A DNA stretch of 64,000 nucleotides from RGIG5612 sp017511185 (lineage in GTDB: Bacteria > Bacillota > Clostridia > Lachnospirales > Lachnospiraceae). The stretch lies in NCBI GenBank assembly GCA_017511185.1, contig JAFWLF010000104.1:74244-138243 (forward strand), read 5' to 3'. The position numbers and the translations under genes are program-made. Below the pieces are notes generated by a model, which was not told where the DNA came from, ran no database searches, and saw only the letters and a program-made list of their open reading frames with translations. Shown in pieces: positions 44,585 to 52,347 of the stretch. Each line of letters starts with the position of its first letter. Within the stretch, counting starts at the first letter, position 1.

Positions 44585-45976
44585 ATGGCAAAGCAGAGCA
44601 GTACAGTCAGAACCAATAAAAAAAGAAAAAAACAACTAAATATCGGGATCATCATATGTATTGTGATTATCCTGTATTTAGTTGTTAATTTTTGCATCTA
44701 TTTTTTCACTAACCGTATCGCGGTTTATGAAGTTACTTCCGGTTCCACAGCCAGCAGATTTGAAGGGCAGTATAATGCACTGATTCTCAGGGACGAAACT
44801 GTTGTTCCATCTGTCGGATCAGGCTATGTAAACTTTTTTGTCGGTGATGCAACACCGATCCACGTTGGACAGCAGACCTATGTGGTTGACGGAACAGGAG
44901 AGATTTCATCCCGGTTAGAAAAGGCGTCCAGAGATCAATCTATTTTAAGTGCGGATAACCTGGCAAAGATCAGAAGCAGTCTGTTCGATTTCGATTCTTC
45001 CTTCCGCTTAGATCACTTTTACGAAATCTATAATTTTAAATATAAGATCGAATCACAAATCCTGGAACTGATCAACAGTTCTGTGTTTGAGAGTATTAAT
45101 GCGGATCTGGCTTCTATCGGTGAAAATACTTATCAGATTGTTTCTTCTGATATTTCCGGAATCCTGCTGCATTATATCGACGGTTTTGAAGCCACCAGGC
45201 CGGAAGACGTAGATTCATCAGCGTTTAACAAATCCGAGTATCAGAAAAAGATCATTAAAACAAATGACCTGCTGGCAGAAGGTGATCCGGTATACAAAAT
45301 CATTACATCCGAAAAATGGAATCTTGTTTTCCAGATTTCACATCCGGATGCTTTTGAAGGTATTTCAAATATTGATATTGAATTCTTAAAAGACAATGTC
45401 ATTGCGAATGCTGATTTTTCGATGTTTACAAAATCCGGAAATACGTATGGCGTATTATCTTTAGATAAATATCTGATCCGCTATGTAACAGACCGTTTTG
45501 TACAGATCTCATTGATCGACCATACGCAGGAAGGTATTAAAGTTCCAAAAACAGCTCTCACTGAGAAACAGTTTTACACCATTCCAACTTCCTACTTGTC
45601 GCAGGGCGGTAATTCTTCCAACCGCGGTTTTAATAAAGAAATCTTTTTGGAAGACGGATCAACCAGTATTCAATTTGTTCCGGTGACATTTGCCCGGATC
45701 ACGGATGACACCTGCTATGTCAGCACAGATGATTTTTCTGATGGAGATGTTCTTGTGATGAACGAAAGTGACAGCCGTTACCAGGTTGGAACAAAAGAAA
45801 ACCTGAAAGGTGTTTTCGTTTCAAACGGCGGATACGCTGTATTTAAGACTATTGATATCATTGGCGAAAATAACAGTTTTTATATTCTGAATCCTGCAAC
45901 CAGCCAGGTCAGCTTATTTGATCAGATCGTACGTAACAGTTCAAAAGTGAAAGAAAACGATATTATTAACCGCTAA
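44585..45976 (+). CDS. HlyD-like membrane-anchored periplasmic-adaptor protein
   Basis: 463 residues. A basic N-terminus (KKRKKQL) precedes a single membrane helix at about 19-40, then a large extracytoplasmic region with barrel-sandwich-like segments (YVNFFVGDATPIHVGQQTYVV, KTALTEKQFYTIP) typical of HlyD/MacA-type adaptors. No transporter gene is adjacent, which is unusual for an efflux adaptor. Instead yggS and sepF follow, a neighbourhood connected with cell division. It starts directly after the preceding stop (TAAATG). Confidence 0.8.
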   Translation: MAKQSSTVRTNKKRKKQLNIGIIICIVIILYLVVNFCIYFFTNRIAVYEVTSGSTASRFEGQYNALILRDETVVPSVGSGYVNFFVGDATPIHVGQQTYVVDGTGEISSRLEKASRDQSILSADNLAKIRSSLFDFDSSFRLDHFYEIYNFKYKIESQILELINSSVFESINADLASIGENTYQIVSSDISGILLHYIDGFEATRPEDVDSSAFNKSEYQKKIIKTNDLLAEGDPVYKIITSEKWNLVFQISHPDAFEGISNIDIEFLKDNVIANADFSMFTKSGNTYGVLSLDKYLIRYVTDRFVQISLIDHTQEGIKVPKTALTEKQFYTIPTSYLSQGGNSSNRGFNKEIFLEDGSTSIQFVPVTFARITDDTCYVSTDDFSDGDVLVMNESDSRYQVGTKENLKGVFVSNGGYAVFKTIDIIGENNSFYILNPATSQVSLFDQIVRNSSKVKENDIINR

Positions 45977-45979
45977 ACC

Positions 45980-46672
45980 ATGATTAAAGAAAATCTGAAA
46001 CAAGTATTATCTATTATTGAAGAAGCAAAAAAAGATAGCCCGTATCATCAGGATGTTACATTAGTAGCAGTCAGCAAAACACATCCTGCAGAAGATATAC
46101 AGGAAGCGTATGACGCCGGGATCCGTGACTTCGGAGAAAACAAGGTGCAGGAATTGATGACCAAAATCGATGTCCTCCCGCAGGATATCCGCTGGCATCT
46201 GATCGGACATCTGCAGCGCAACAAAGTGAAATATATTATCGGCAGAACCTACTTGATCCATTCTGTTGATTCGCTTCGTCTTGCTGAAGAAATCGAGAAA
46301 GAATCAGCAAAACATCAGGTCGTAACGCATATTCTGGTCCAGGTCAATGTTTCCAAAGAAGAGAGCAAATCCGGCATAGAAACAGAACAGGCAATCGACT
46401 TGATCAGGGCAATTTCTGAAATGAAACATGTCCAGGTGGACGGCTTGATGACCATTGCGCCAGAAGATGAAAATCCGGAAAATGTACGCTGTTATTTCCG
46501 TATGCTGAAAAAGTTATCACTTGACATTGATGCTTTAAACATTGATAATATTTTTATGAATTTCCTCTCTATGGGTATGAGTGGAGATTTTGTTGTGGCA
46601 ATCAATGAGGGCTCGAATTTAGTCCGTATCGGAACCAAAATTTTCGGTGCAAGAGACTATTCAAATATGTAA
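45980..46672 (+). CDS. yggS: Pyridoxal phosphate homeostasis protein YggS/YlmE
   Basis: 230 residues of the alanine-racemase-like fold. The PLP lysine lies in LVAVSKTHPAEDI, and FGENKVQELMTKID, WHLIGHLQRNKVKY and the C-terminal SMGMSGDFVVAINEGSNLVRIGTKIFG are family signatures. It keeps free PLP levels in balance. It follows the HlyD-like gene by 3 bases and precedes sepF, as in the ylm cluster of Firmicutes. Confidence 0.95.
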   Translation: MIKENLKQVLSIIEEAKKDSPYHQDVTLVAVSKTHPAEDIQEAYDAGIRDFGENKVQELMTKIDVLPQDIRWHLIGHLQRNKVKYIIGRTYLIHSVDSLRLAEEIEKESAKHQVVTHILVQVNVSKEESKSGIETEQAIDLIRAISEMKHVQVDGLMTIAPEDENPENVRCYFRMLKKLSLDIDALNIDNIFMNFLSMGMSGDFVVAINEGSNLVRIGTKIFGARDYSNM

Positions 46673-46688
46673 TAAAAAAGGAGATATC

Positions 46689-47228
46689 ATGGGAAAATTC
46701 AGCGATAAGTTTTTAAATGCATTTATGAAAGGCGACGACGAGTACGACGACGATTTCGATGAGTACGATGATATCCTGGATGAGGATGAATACTTTCCGG
46801 AAGATGATTTTGAGGAAGTTCCGGCTCCGGCTCCAAAGAAAAAAGAAAGAGCAGTACCGGAAGAGAAACCGGCAAGATCATTTGCAAGACCTGCTAAAAC
46901 TTCTTATCATTCAGGAAAAGTCGGACAGCAGGAGGTATGCGTTTTTAAACCTTCTTCCATCGAAGACTCCAGAGAAATCACAGAAACTCTGCTTCTTGGC
47001 AAAGCTGTGATCATCAATTTCGAAGGATTGCATGTGGAAATCTCTCAGAGGATCATTGATTTCATTTCCGGTTCCTGCTATGCATTAGACGGAAATCTGC
47101 AGAAGATCTCCAACTACATTTTTATTGCGACACCTAATTCAGTCGATATTTCCGGAGATTTTCAGGATCTGTTCGGCGGTGGTGATAGTTCCTTTGATAT
47201 TGCAGGATTCAAATCTCCATTGTTATAA
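46689..47228 (+). CDS. sepF: Cell division protein SepF
   Basis: 179 residues. It binds FtsZ and membranes to align the Z-ring. An N-terminal amphipathic membrane helix (MGKFSDKFLNAFMK) is followed by a very acidic, proline-rich linker (residues 17-75) and the conserved C-terminal domain (VCVFKPSSIEDSREITETLL, INFEGLHVEISQRIIDFISG, FIATPNSVDI). ATG 46689 is chosen because an AAGGAG site sits nine bases upstream; earlier codons extend into yggS. The ylmG, ylmH and divIVA genes usually next to sepF are absent here. Confidence 0.94.
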   Translation: MGKFSDKFLNAFMKGDDEYDDDFDEYDDILDEDEYFPEDDFEEVPAPAPKKKERAVPEEKPARSFARPAKTSYHSGKVGQQEVCVFKPSSIEDSREITETLLLGKAVIINFEGLHVEISQRIIDFISGSCYALDGNLQKISNYIFIATPNSVDISGDFQDLFGGGDSSFDIAGFKSPLL

Positions 47229-47244
47229 AAGAGCTTGACCTTTC

Positions 47245-47283
47245 TCAGCTGCCTACCGGATTCGATAGGCAGCTGAATTTTTT
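47245..47283 (+). terminator. Terminator after sepF
   Basis: TCAGCTGCCTA (47245-47255), ten-base loop, TAGGCAGCTGA (47266-47276), then a T-run. An 11-bp perfect stem. Confidence 0.9.
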
Positions 47284-47314
47284 AATCAGAACTTTTTTAA
47301 GGAAACATACTATT

Positions 47315-47884
47315 TTGGATTACAAAAAAATCATTCGACAAAACATAATCATCCAGATCCTTTTATTTATCATTTTACTTGTGATCGACCGATTGACCAA
47401 ATACTGGGCTGTGCAGGTTTTAAAAGCAAAAACATCCATTGTTCTGATCCCGAACATTCTGGAATTCCGTTATCTGGAAAACAAGGGAGCTGCATTTGGT
47501 TTCCTGCAGAATCAGCAATGGCTTTTCTATATCATAACGGCAATCGTGCTGGCCGTTATTGTTTATTTTTGGATCCGTATTATCCGTCTTTCCAAAAGCT
47601 ATATAACAATAGAACCAGAAAAATTCCATAAAAAAACATTTATGGACCGTAGTTTTCTTAATTATATCCTGGTGTTTTTAGCTGCCGGTGCAGTCGGGAA
47701 TCTGATCGATCGAATCGCACATACCTATGTTGTTGATTTTATTTATTTCAAACTGATCAATTTCCCGATCTTCAATTTTGCTGATATCTGTGTTTCATTA
47801 AGCGCAGTCATTCTTGTGGTTTTCTTCATCTTTGTATTCAAAGAAGATCCGGAATTTGTTCTGCTGGGCGGAAAGAAGAAATAA
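47315..47884 (+). CDS. lspA: Lipoprotein signal peptidase (signal peptidase II)
   Basis: 189 residues with four membrane segments. It cleaves prolipoproteins. Catalytic aspartates are in GNLIDRIAHTYVVDFIYF and NFADICVSLSA; the ENKGAAFGFLQ loop is also conserved. It is about 25 residues longer than usual because of a charged loop (RLSKSYITIEPEKFHKKTF) between helices 2 and 3. It begins at TTG 47315 because the first helix starts eight residues later and no ATG is available; an AAGGAA site lies 11 bases upstream. It overlaps rluD by one base. Confidence 0.94.
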   Translation: MDYKKIIRQNIIIQILLFIILLVIDRLTKYWAVQVLKAKTSIVLIPNILEFRYLENKGAAFGFLQNQQWLFYIITAIVLAVIVYFWIRIIRLSKSYITIEPEKFHKKTFMDRSFLNYILVFLAAGAVGNLIDRIAHTYVVDFIYFKLINFPIFNFADICVSLSAVILVVFFIFVFKEDPEFVLLGGKKK

Positions 47885-48810
47885 TGGGAAAGATCGTTTA
47901 CCAGGTTTCACCAGAATGGGAAGATCTTAGGATCGATAAATATCTGACAGAGCAGTCTGAACAATTATCCAGAAGCTATATCCAAAAACTAATTAAAGAA
48001 GGGCACTTGTATGTTAACGATCAGATGTGCCGTTCCAGTTACAAAGTCAAAGAAGACGATGTAATATCTTTTGATGTACCGGAGAATACCACACTGCAGG
48101 TGGAAGCGGAAGATATTCCGCTGGATATTTTATACGAAGATGAAGATGTGATCGTAATCAACAAGCCAAAAGGCATGGTCGTACATCCAGGAGCTGGTCA
48201 CTACACGGGAACTGTAGTAAACGCTTTACTGTATCATTGCAAAGACTTGTCCGGAATTAATGGTATTTTACGTCCAGGCATCGTACATCGGATCGATAAA
48301 GATACATCCGGTGTCATAATTTGTGCTAAAAATGATTTTTCCCATAAAAATCTTGCCGATCAGCTAAAAGAACATTCCATAACAAGGCTATATGAAGCCA
48401 TTGTTTTAGGATATTTCCAGGATCTGGAAGGAACCATTACCGGAGATATCGGCCGGAATCCAAAAGACCGTCTGAAAATGGCTGTCGTTGCTAAAAACGG
48501 AAAACCTGCAGTTACGCATTATAAAGTCTTAAATCAATTTGCAAAAACTGCATTTATCGCATGTCAATTGGAAACCGGCAGAACGCATCAGATTCGCGTA
48601 CACATGGCATATAAACATCATCCGTTATTAGGAGATGTCGTTTATGGCGGCAAAAACGCAGAATTCAAATTACATGGCGAACCATTGCAGGGACAAACGC
48701 TGCATGCAAAAATTCTTGGATTTAAACATCCGCGTACAAATGAATATATGGAATTTACTGCACAAAGACCTGATTATTTTGAAGAATTGCTTCAAATCCT
48801 TTCAAAATAA
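47884..48810 (+). CDS. rluD: Ribosomal large subunit pseudouridine synthase, RluD type
   Basis: 308 residues. The N-terminal S4 RNA-binding domain (RSYIQKLIKEGHLYVNDQ) is followed by the catalytic domain with RPGIVHRIDKDTSGVIICAK (nucleophilic Asp in HRIDKDTSG) and GRTHQIRVHMAY. Commonly follows lspA in Firmicutes (ylyB). The site specificity is inferred from the family. Confidence 0.92.
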   Translation: MGKIVYQVSPEWEDLRIDKYLTEQSEQLSRSYIQKLIKEGHLYVNDQMCRSSYKVKEDDVISFDVPENTTLQVEAEDIPLDILYEDEDVIVINKPKGMVVHPGAGHYTGTVVNALLYHCKDLSGINGILRPGIVHRIDKDTSGVIICAKNDFSHKNLADQLKEHSITRLYEAIVLGYFQDLEGTITGDIGRNPKDRLKMAVVAKNGKPAVTHYKVLNQFAKTAFIACQLETGRTHQIRVHMAYKHHPLLGDVVYGGKNAEFKLHGEPLQGQTLHAKILGFKHPRTNEYMEFTAQRPDYFEELLQILSK

Positions 48811-48832
48811 GCGTTTTTCAGGATTTTAGTAC

Positions 48833-48862
48833 TTGCAATTGATTCTGGAAATATGATACAAT
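48833..48862 (+). promoter_or_regulatory. Promoter upstream of the TtcA-like gene
   Basis: TTGCAA (48833-48838), 18-base spacer, TACAAT (48857-48862) preceded by TGA, an extended -10. The predicted leader to ATG 48921 is about 50 bases and carries an AGGAGA site. Confidence 0.6.
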
Positions 48863-48920
48863 GATGTCGTTAAAGTATTCTTTGAGGACAAGTTGTGTAG
48901 ACGTTTTTTCAGGAGAAATT

Positions 48921-49655
48921 ATGAAGCTGCAGCAGTTAATGAGTTATGCCAGAAGGGCGATCGATGACTACTCCATGATACAGGAGGGAGACAAAATTGC
49001 TGTCGGAGTTTCCGGCGGTAAGGATTCGATGGCTCTTGTATATTGTCTGAAAGGATTGCAGAGGTTTTATCCAAATCATTTTGAGTTAGAAGCAATCAGT
49101 GTCGATCTTGGCTTTGGAAATATTGATTTCCAGAAAATAGAGGAGTTCTGTAAGAAAGTAGAGGTCCCCTTCTCTATTGCCTCCACTGATATTTCTTCCA
49201 TCGTTTTTGATGAACGAAAAGAGAAAAGTCCTTGTTCTTTATGTGCCAAAATGCGAAAAGGTGCTTTTAATACGCTGGCAAAGGAACATGGATGCAATAA
49301 AACGGCATTCGGTCATCATAAAGATGATATCATTGACACCATGCTTCTCTCTCTGATTTTTGAAGGACGCTTCTACTCTTTTTCTCCAGTCACTTATCTG
49401 GACCGTATGGATCTGACATTGATTCGTCCTTTTATATATGTAGAAGAAGCCGATATCATTGGTTTTGCAAATAAATATGAGATTCCAGTATTAAAGAATC
49501 CTTGTCCGGTCGATGGTGAAACTAAGCGTCAGTATGCAAAAGAACTCGCTAATCAGATACAGCGCGATCATCCTGGTGCAAAAGACCGTATGTTCAATGC
49601 GATTCTTGAATCTGTAGAATCCTATCAGAAAGACCGCTATCCATTACAGCATTGA
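48921..49655 (+). CDS. TtcA-like PP-loop ATPase (tRNA 2-thiolation family)
   Basis: 244 residues. The PP-loop GVSGGKDSMAL binds ATP, and SPCSLCAKMRKGAFNTLAKE with the GHHKDDIIDTMLL segment is typical of TtcA-type enzymes that thiolate cytidine 32 or related tRNA positions. A further cysteine is in NPCPVDGE. ATG 48921 (after AGGAGA) is preferred to 48861, which lies on the promoter -10. The precise tRNA target in Firmicutes is not known. Confidence 0.88.
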   Translation: MKLQQLMSYARRAIDDYSMIQEGDKIAVGVSGGKDSMALVYCLKGLQRFYPNHFELEAISVDLGFGNIDFQKIEEFCKKVEVPFSIASTDISSIVFDERKEKSPCSLCAKMRKGAFNTLAKEHGCNKTAFGHHKDDIIDTMLLSLIFEGRFYSFSPVTYLDRMDLTLIRPFIYVEEADIIGFANKYEIPVLKNPCPVDGETKRQYAKELANQIQRDHPGAKDRMFNAILESVESYQKDRYPLQH

Positions 49656-49665
49656 GGTTATTCTT

Positions 49666-50739
49666 ATGGCAAATAGAAGTTATCATGACCAGTTTCGAAT
49701 TGATACAGATATGAAATTACGGGAAAAATGCAAAGAGCTTCCTGCTTTTGTTTCGACTTTTTTCCGTGGGATCGAGTCTACTACATCCGCCAGAACACGT
49801 ATGGCATATGCTTTTGATCTCAAGATTTTTTTTACTTATCTAAAAAATGAAACCGGTCTGGGCGGAAATAAAGAGATCACGCAGTATCACATTTCTATTC
49901 TGGATAAAGTTACCCCGACGATCATTCAGGACTATATGGACTATCTGAAAGTCTATAATAATGAACAGGATGTCGAATGCACCAATTCCGAACGTGGTTT
50001 AATGCGTAAGCTCTCCTCCCTTCGTTCCATGTATAAATATTTTTACCGGATGGAAATGATAAAAAGCAATCCTGCTTCTATCATTCAGATGCCTAAACTG
50101 CATGATAAAGAAATCGTTCGTCTGGATAAAGACGAGGTGGAAGAATTGCTGGATGAAGTGGAATCCGGAAACAAACTCACAAAGCAGCAGCAGAATTTTC
50201 ATGATATTACTAAAGTCCGTGATCTGGCAATCGTGACACTTTTGCTGGGAACCGGTATCCGTGTTTCTGAGTGTGTTGGACTGGATCTGAATGATGTCGA
50301 TTTTAAAAATCATGGCATCCGTATTACGCGGAAAGGCGGCAATCAGGTAGTCGTTTATTTTGGTGATGAAGTGGAATCCGCTCTTCTCTCTTATCTGCAG
50401 GAACGCAGTGCCGTCATCCCTTTAAGCGGTCATGAAAACGCACTATTCTTATCAATTCAGAAACGTCGTATCACTGTAAAAAGTGTGGAACGTCTTGTAA
50501 AAAAATATGCAGGTTTAGTAACACAGGTCAAAAAGATCACTCCGCATAAACTGCGCAGTACATACGGCACACAGCTCTATAAACAAACCGGTGATATTTA
50601 TCTTGTCGCAGACGTATTAGGCCATTCCGACGTAAATACAACTAAAAAGCATTACGCTGCCATGGAAGATGAACGACGCCGTATGGCGCGAAATATGGTC
50701 TCACTGCGGGAGGACAATGCTGAAGACAGCAAAGAATAA
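49666..50739 (+). CDS. Tyrosine recombinase, XerS-like
   Basis: 357 residues. The N-terminal SAM-like domain (TTSARTRMAYAFDLKIFFTYL) is followed by the catalytic domain with the active-site set: Arg in GTGIRVSECVGL, Lys in TRKGGNQ, HKLRST, GHSDVNTTKKHYA with the nucleophilic Tyr. The length and lone position match XerS, the single-subunit dif recombinase of streptococci and some Clostridia. No attachment site or phage gene is nearby, so a chromosome-dimer-resolution role is more likely than an integrase. It begins 10 bases after the TtcA-like gene. Confidence 0.87.
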   Translation: MANRSYHDQFRIDTDMKLREKCKELPAFVSTFFRGIESTTSARTRMAYAFDLKIFFTYLKNETGLGGNKEITQYHISILDKVTPTIIQDYMDYLKVYNNEQDVECTNSERGLMRKLSSLRSMYKYFYRMEMIKSNPASIIQMPKLHDKEIVRLDKDEVEELLDEVESGNKLTKQQQNFHDITKVRDLAIVTLLLGTGIRVSECVGLDLNDVDFKNHGIRITRKGGNQVVVYFGDEVESALLSYLQERSAVIPLSGHENALFLSIQKRRITVKSVERLVKKYAGLVTQVKKITPHKLRSTYGTQLYKQTGDIYLVADVLGHSDVNTTKKHYAAMEDERRRMARNMVSLREDNAEDSKE

Positions 50740-50752
50740 TTATTTTACGCAA

Positions 50753-50786
50753 TAAAAAAAGGCCCTCATTTGAAGGCCGTTTTTAT
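50753..50786. terminator. Bidirectional terminator between the recombinase and yneA-like genes
   Basis: A-run, GGCC (50761-50764), TCATTTGA centre, GGCC (50775-50778), then GTTTTTATTT. Imperfect stem with A-tract on the left and T-tract on the right, serving both converging genes. Confidence 0.75.
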
Positions 50787-50797
50787 TTATTATAAGA

Positions 50798-51133
50798 TCA
50801 TTCGAAATAAGTGATCAATAACTTCTGACCGGATGTGATGTTATCGTTATGAAGATCATTCATCAGCATCAGTTCTTCTACATATTCTTTCGTGCTGCAG
50901 CCTGCTGTTTTGTATTCCCCTGCGATGCTCCATAATGTATCTCCCGGCTGAATGGTGATCGTTTTATAATACTTTTTCAGTGGAACTGTATCTGTTCCTT
51001 CTACAGCTTGTACCTGGTTTTTATTAGCAAATAAGATCACGCATACGATCACGGAGATCACGACTAACGCAGTAAAGAATCTTGCGATTTTTGCTTTTGC
51101 TCTGCTCTTTTTATTTCTTCTGTTATTCTTCAT
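50798..51133 (-). CDS. yneA: YneA-like LysM protein, SOS cell-division inhibitor candidate
   Basis: 111 residues: a very basic N-terminus (KNNRRNKKSRAKAK), one membrane helix at about 19-36, and a LysM domain at 57-108 (TITIQPGDTLWSIAGEYK). This is the layout of Bacillus YneA, which blocks division during SOS. As in Bacillus it is divergent from lexA, and its promoter overlaps two LexA-type boxes. The start at 51133 is chosen because GAGGTGAG lies just upstream; an earlier start at 51169 would include the operator. The YneA function is inferred from layout and context, not from strong sequence identity. Confidence 0.82.
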   Translation of the reverse strand: MKNNRRNKKSRAKAKIARFFTALVVISVIVCVILFANKNQVQAVEGTDTVPLKKYYKTITIQPGDTLWSIAGEYKTAGCSTKEYVEELMLMNDLHNDNITSGQKLLITYFE

Positions 51134-51166
51134 TTTTCTCACCTCTATGTGATACGAACAATAAAC

Positions 51167-51180
51167 CAAACATCTGTTTG
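51167..51180. promoter_or_regulatory. LexA-type box 1 in the yneA-lexA gap
   Basis: CAAACATCTGTTTG, an inverted repeat of the CRAAC-N4-GTTYG type. It covers the predicted yneA transcription start near 51179. Confidence 0.75.
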
Positions 51181-51185
51181 TCTAA

Positions 51186-51214
51186 ATAATACTACCCAAA
51201 CAAATGTTTGTCAA
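51186..51214 (-). promoter_or_regulatory. yneA-like gene promoter
   Basis: On the minus strand: perfect -35 TTGACA (51209-51214), 17-base spacer, -10 TATTAT (51186-51191). Box 2 fills the spacer and box 1 covers the start, so LexA would occlude it twice. Confidence 0.85.
51197..51210. promoter_or_regulatory. LexA-type box 2
   Basis: CAAACAAATGTTTG, a perfect 14-base inverted repeat with a 4-base centre, lying between the -35 and -10 of the yneA promoter. Confidence 0.78.
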
Positions 51215-51222
51215 TACTTTTC

Positions 51223-51236
51223 CAAACAAATGTTTG
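51223..51236. promoter_or_regulatory. LexA-type box 3
   Basis: CAAACAAATGTTTG, identical to box 2, overlapping the lexA -35 element. Likely the autoregulatory site. Confidence 0.78.
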
Positions 51237-51262
51237 CAAATATATGTTCGGTATGTTATGAT
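51234..51262 (+). promoter_or_regulatory. lexA promoter
   Basis: TTGCAA (51234-51239), 17-base spacer, TATGAT (51257-51262). The leader to ATG 51303 carries AGGAGG at 51292-51297. Confidence 0.7.
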
Positions 51263-51302
51263 ATCGATGGTAAATATAGGATGCGGAACTTAGGAGGTTC
51301 TC

Positions 51303-51917
51303 ATGTCAAAAGAAAAAATATCAGCAAAACAGCAGGAAATTCTGGAATATATCAAAGCACAGACGTTGGCAAAAGGCTATCCGCCAACTGTTCGTGATAT
51401 ATGCGAAGCCGTTCAGTTAAAATCTACAGCTTCTGTTCACGCACATTTAGAGACATTGGAAGAACGCGGTTATATCCGCAGAGACCCGACTAAACCAAGA
51501 GCAATAGAGATCATAGATGATGATTTTGCTTTAAACCGCAGAGAATATGCGCAGATACCTGTTGTCGGCCGTGTAGCTGCCGGAGAACCTTTATTAGCAG
51601 AACAGAATATTCAGGATTACTTCCCTATCCCTGCCGATATGCTTCCAAATGATCAGATCTTTATGCTCCAGGTCAAAGGCGACAGTATGATCAACGCAGG
51701 TATTTTTGATGGAGACAAAGTGATCGTCCGACAAACATCAACAGCCAGAAATGGTGATATGGTCGTTGCATTGATTGAAGATGGTGCTACCGTTAAAACA
51801 TTTTATCACGAAGGAGATCATATCAGACTGCAGCCGGAAAATGATGACTATGATCCGATCATCGTTAAAGACGTAGCTATTCTGGGCGAAGTGATCGGCG
51901 TCTTCCGCCTCTTCTGA
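51303..51917 (+). CDS. lexA: SOS repressor LexA
   Basis: 204 residues. N-terminal winged helix (PPTVRDICEAVQLKSTASVH) recognises SOS boxes. The Ala93-Gly94 bond in GRVAAGEP is the self-cleavage site, Ser128 (KGDSMINAG) is the nucleophile and Lys165 (ATVKTF) the base. Cleavage is stimulated by RecA filaments. The operators in this window (one at recA, three upstream of lexA and yneA) imply a local SOS regulon including both. Confidence 0.97.
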   Translation: MSKEKISAKQQEILEYIKAQTLAKGYPPTVRDICEAVQLKSTASVHAHLETLEERGYIRRDPTKPRAIEIIDDDFALNRREYAQIPVVGRVAAGEPLLAEQNIQDYFPIPADMLPNDQIFMLQVKGDSMINAGIFDGDKVIVRQTSTARNGDMVVALIEDGATVKTFYHEGDHIRLQPENDDYDPIIVKDVAILGEVIGVFRLF

Positions 51918-51930
51918 AAATAATTAATTA

Positions 51931-51996
51931 TAATCTTTATATAAAAAATGCGCGCTGTTTCAAACGAAATCAGCGCGTTTTTTTATATAAAGATTA
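51931..51996. terminator. Long bidirectional terminator between lexA and rsfS
   Basis: TAATCTTTATATAAAAAA pairs with TTTTTTTATATAAAGATTA around a GC core CGCGCTGTTT/GAAATCAGCGCG (51951-51977). The complementary arms cover nearly the entire 66 bases, unusually long for an intrinsic terminator, and end in A and T tracts for both directions. Confidence 0.9.
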
Positions 51997-51999
51997 TCT

Positions 52000-52347
52000 T
52001 TACAGATCTGCAATCTCAACCATTTTACCATCGACCCAGATCCGCTCCAGATCGTAGAACAATCTCTGTTCCTGATTAAAAACATGGATGATCACATCCT
52101 GATAATCCAGAAGGATCCAGTTGGCACTGGAATATCCTTCCGTGGATTTAGGCTCTACACCCATTTTACCAAGTTTTTCTTCCACGTTTTCTGCTATAGC
52201 TTGTACCTGACGGCTGTTAGAGCCGCCGCAGATAATGAAATAATCTGCAATAACAGAAATATTACTGATATCGATGATCTTGATATCAATTGCCTTTTTT
52301 TCGTCTAAAAACATAAAAGCATTTTTTGCGATTTCTTTTGCGGTCAT
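52000..52347 (-). CDS. rsfS: Ribosome silencing factor RsfS
   Basis: 115 residues. RsfS binds L14 and blocks subunit joining during starvation. Family motifs: AFMFLDEKKAIDIKIIDI, ADYFIICGGSNSRQVQAIAENVEE, GYSSANWILLDYQDVIIHVF. It overlaps yqeK by 4 bases and is the last gene of the rplU-to-rsfS run. Confidence 0.95.
   Translation of the reverse strand: MTAKEIAKNAFMFLDEKKAIDIKIIDISNISVIADYFIICGGSNSRQVQAIAENVEEKLGKMGVEPKSTEGYSSANWILLDYQDVIIHVFNQEQRLFYDLERIWVDGKMVEIADL

Noticed and set aside
44585..45976. HlyD-like protein as part of a drug efflux system
   Set aside because: No ABC, MFS or outer-membrane partner is adjacent, and the gene lies in a division-related cluster.
49666..50739. Tyrosine recombinase as a prophage or island integrase
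   Set aside because: No attachment repeats, phage genes or composition change nearby; length and context fit a housekeeping XerS-type enzyme.
51286..51300. GAAC...GTTC before lexA as a fourth SOS box
   Set aside because: The half-sites are separated by 7 bases instead of 4 and the right half is part of the ribosome-binding region.
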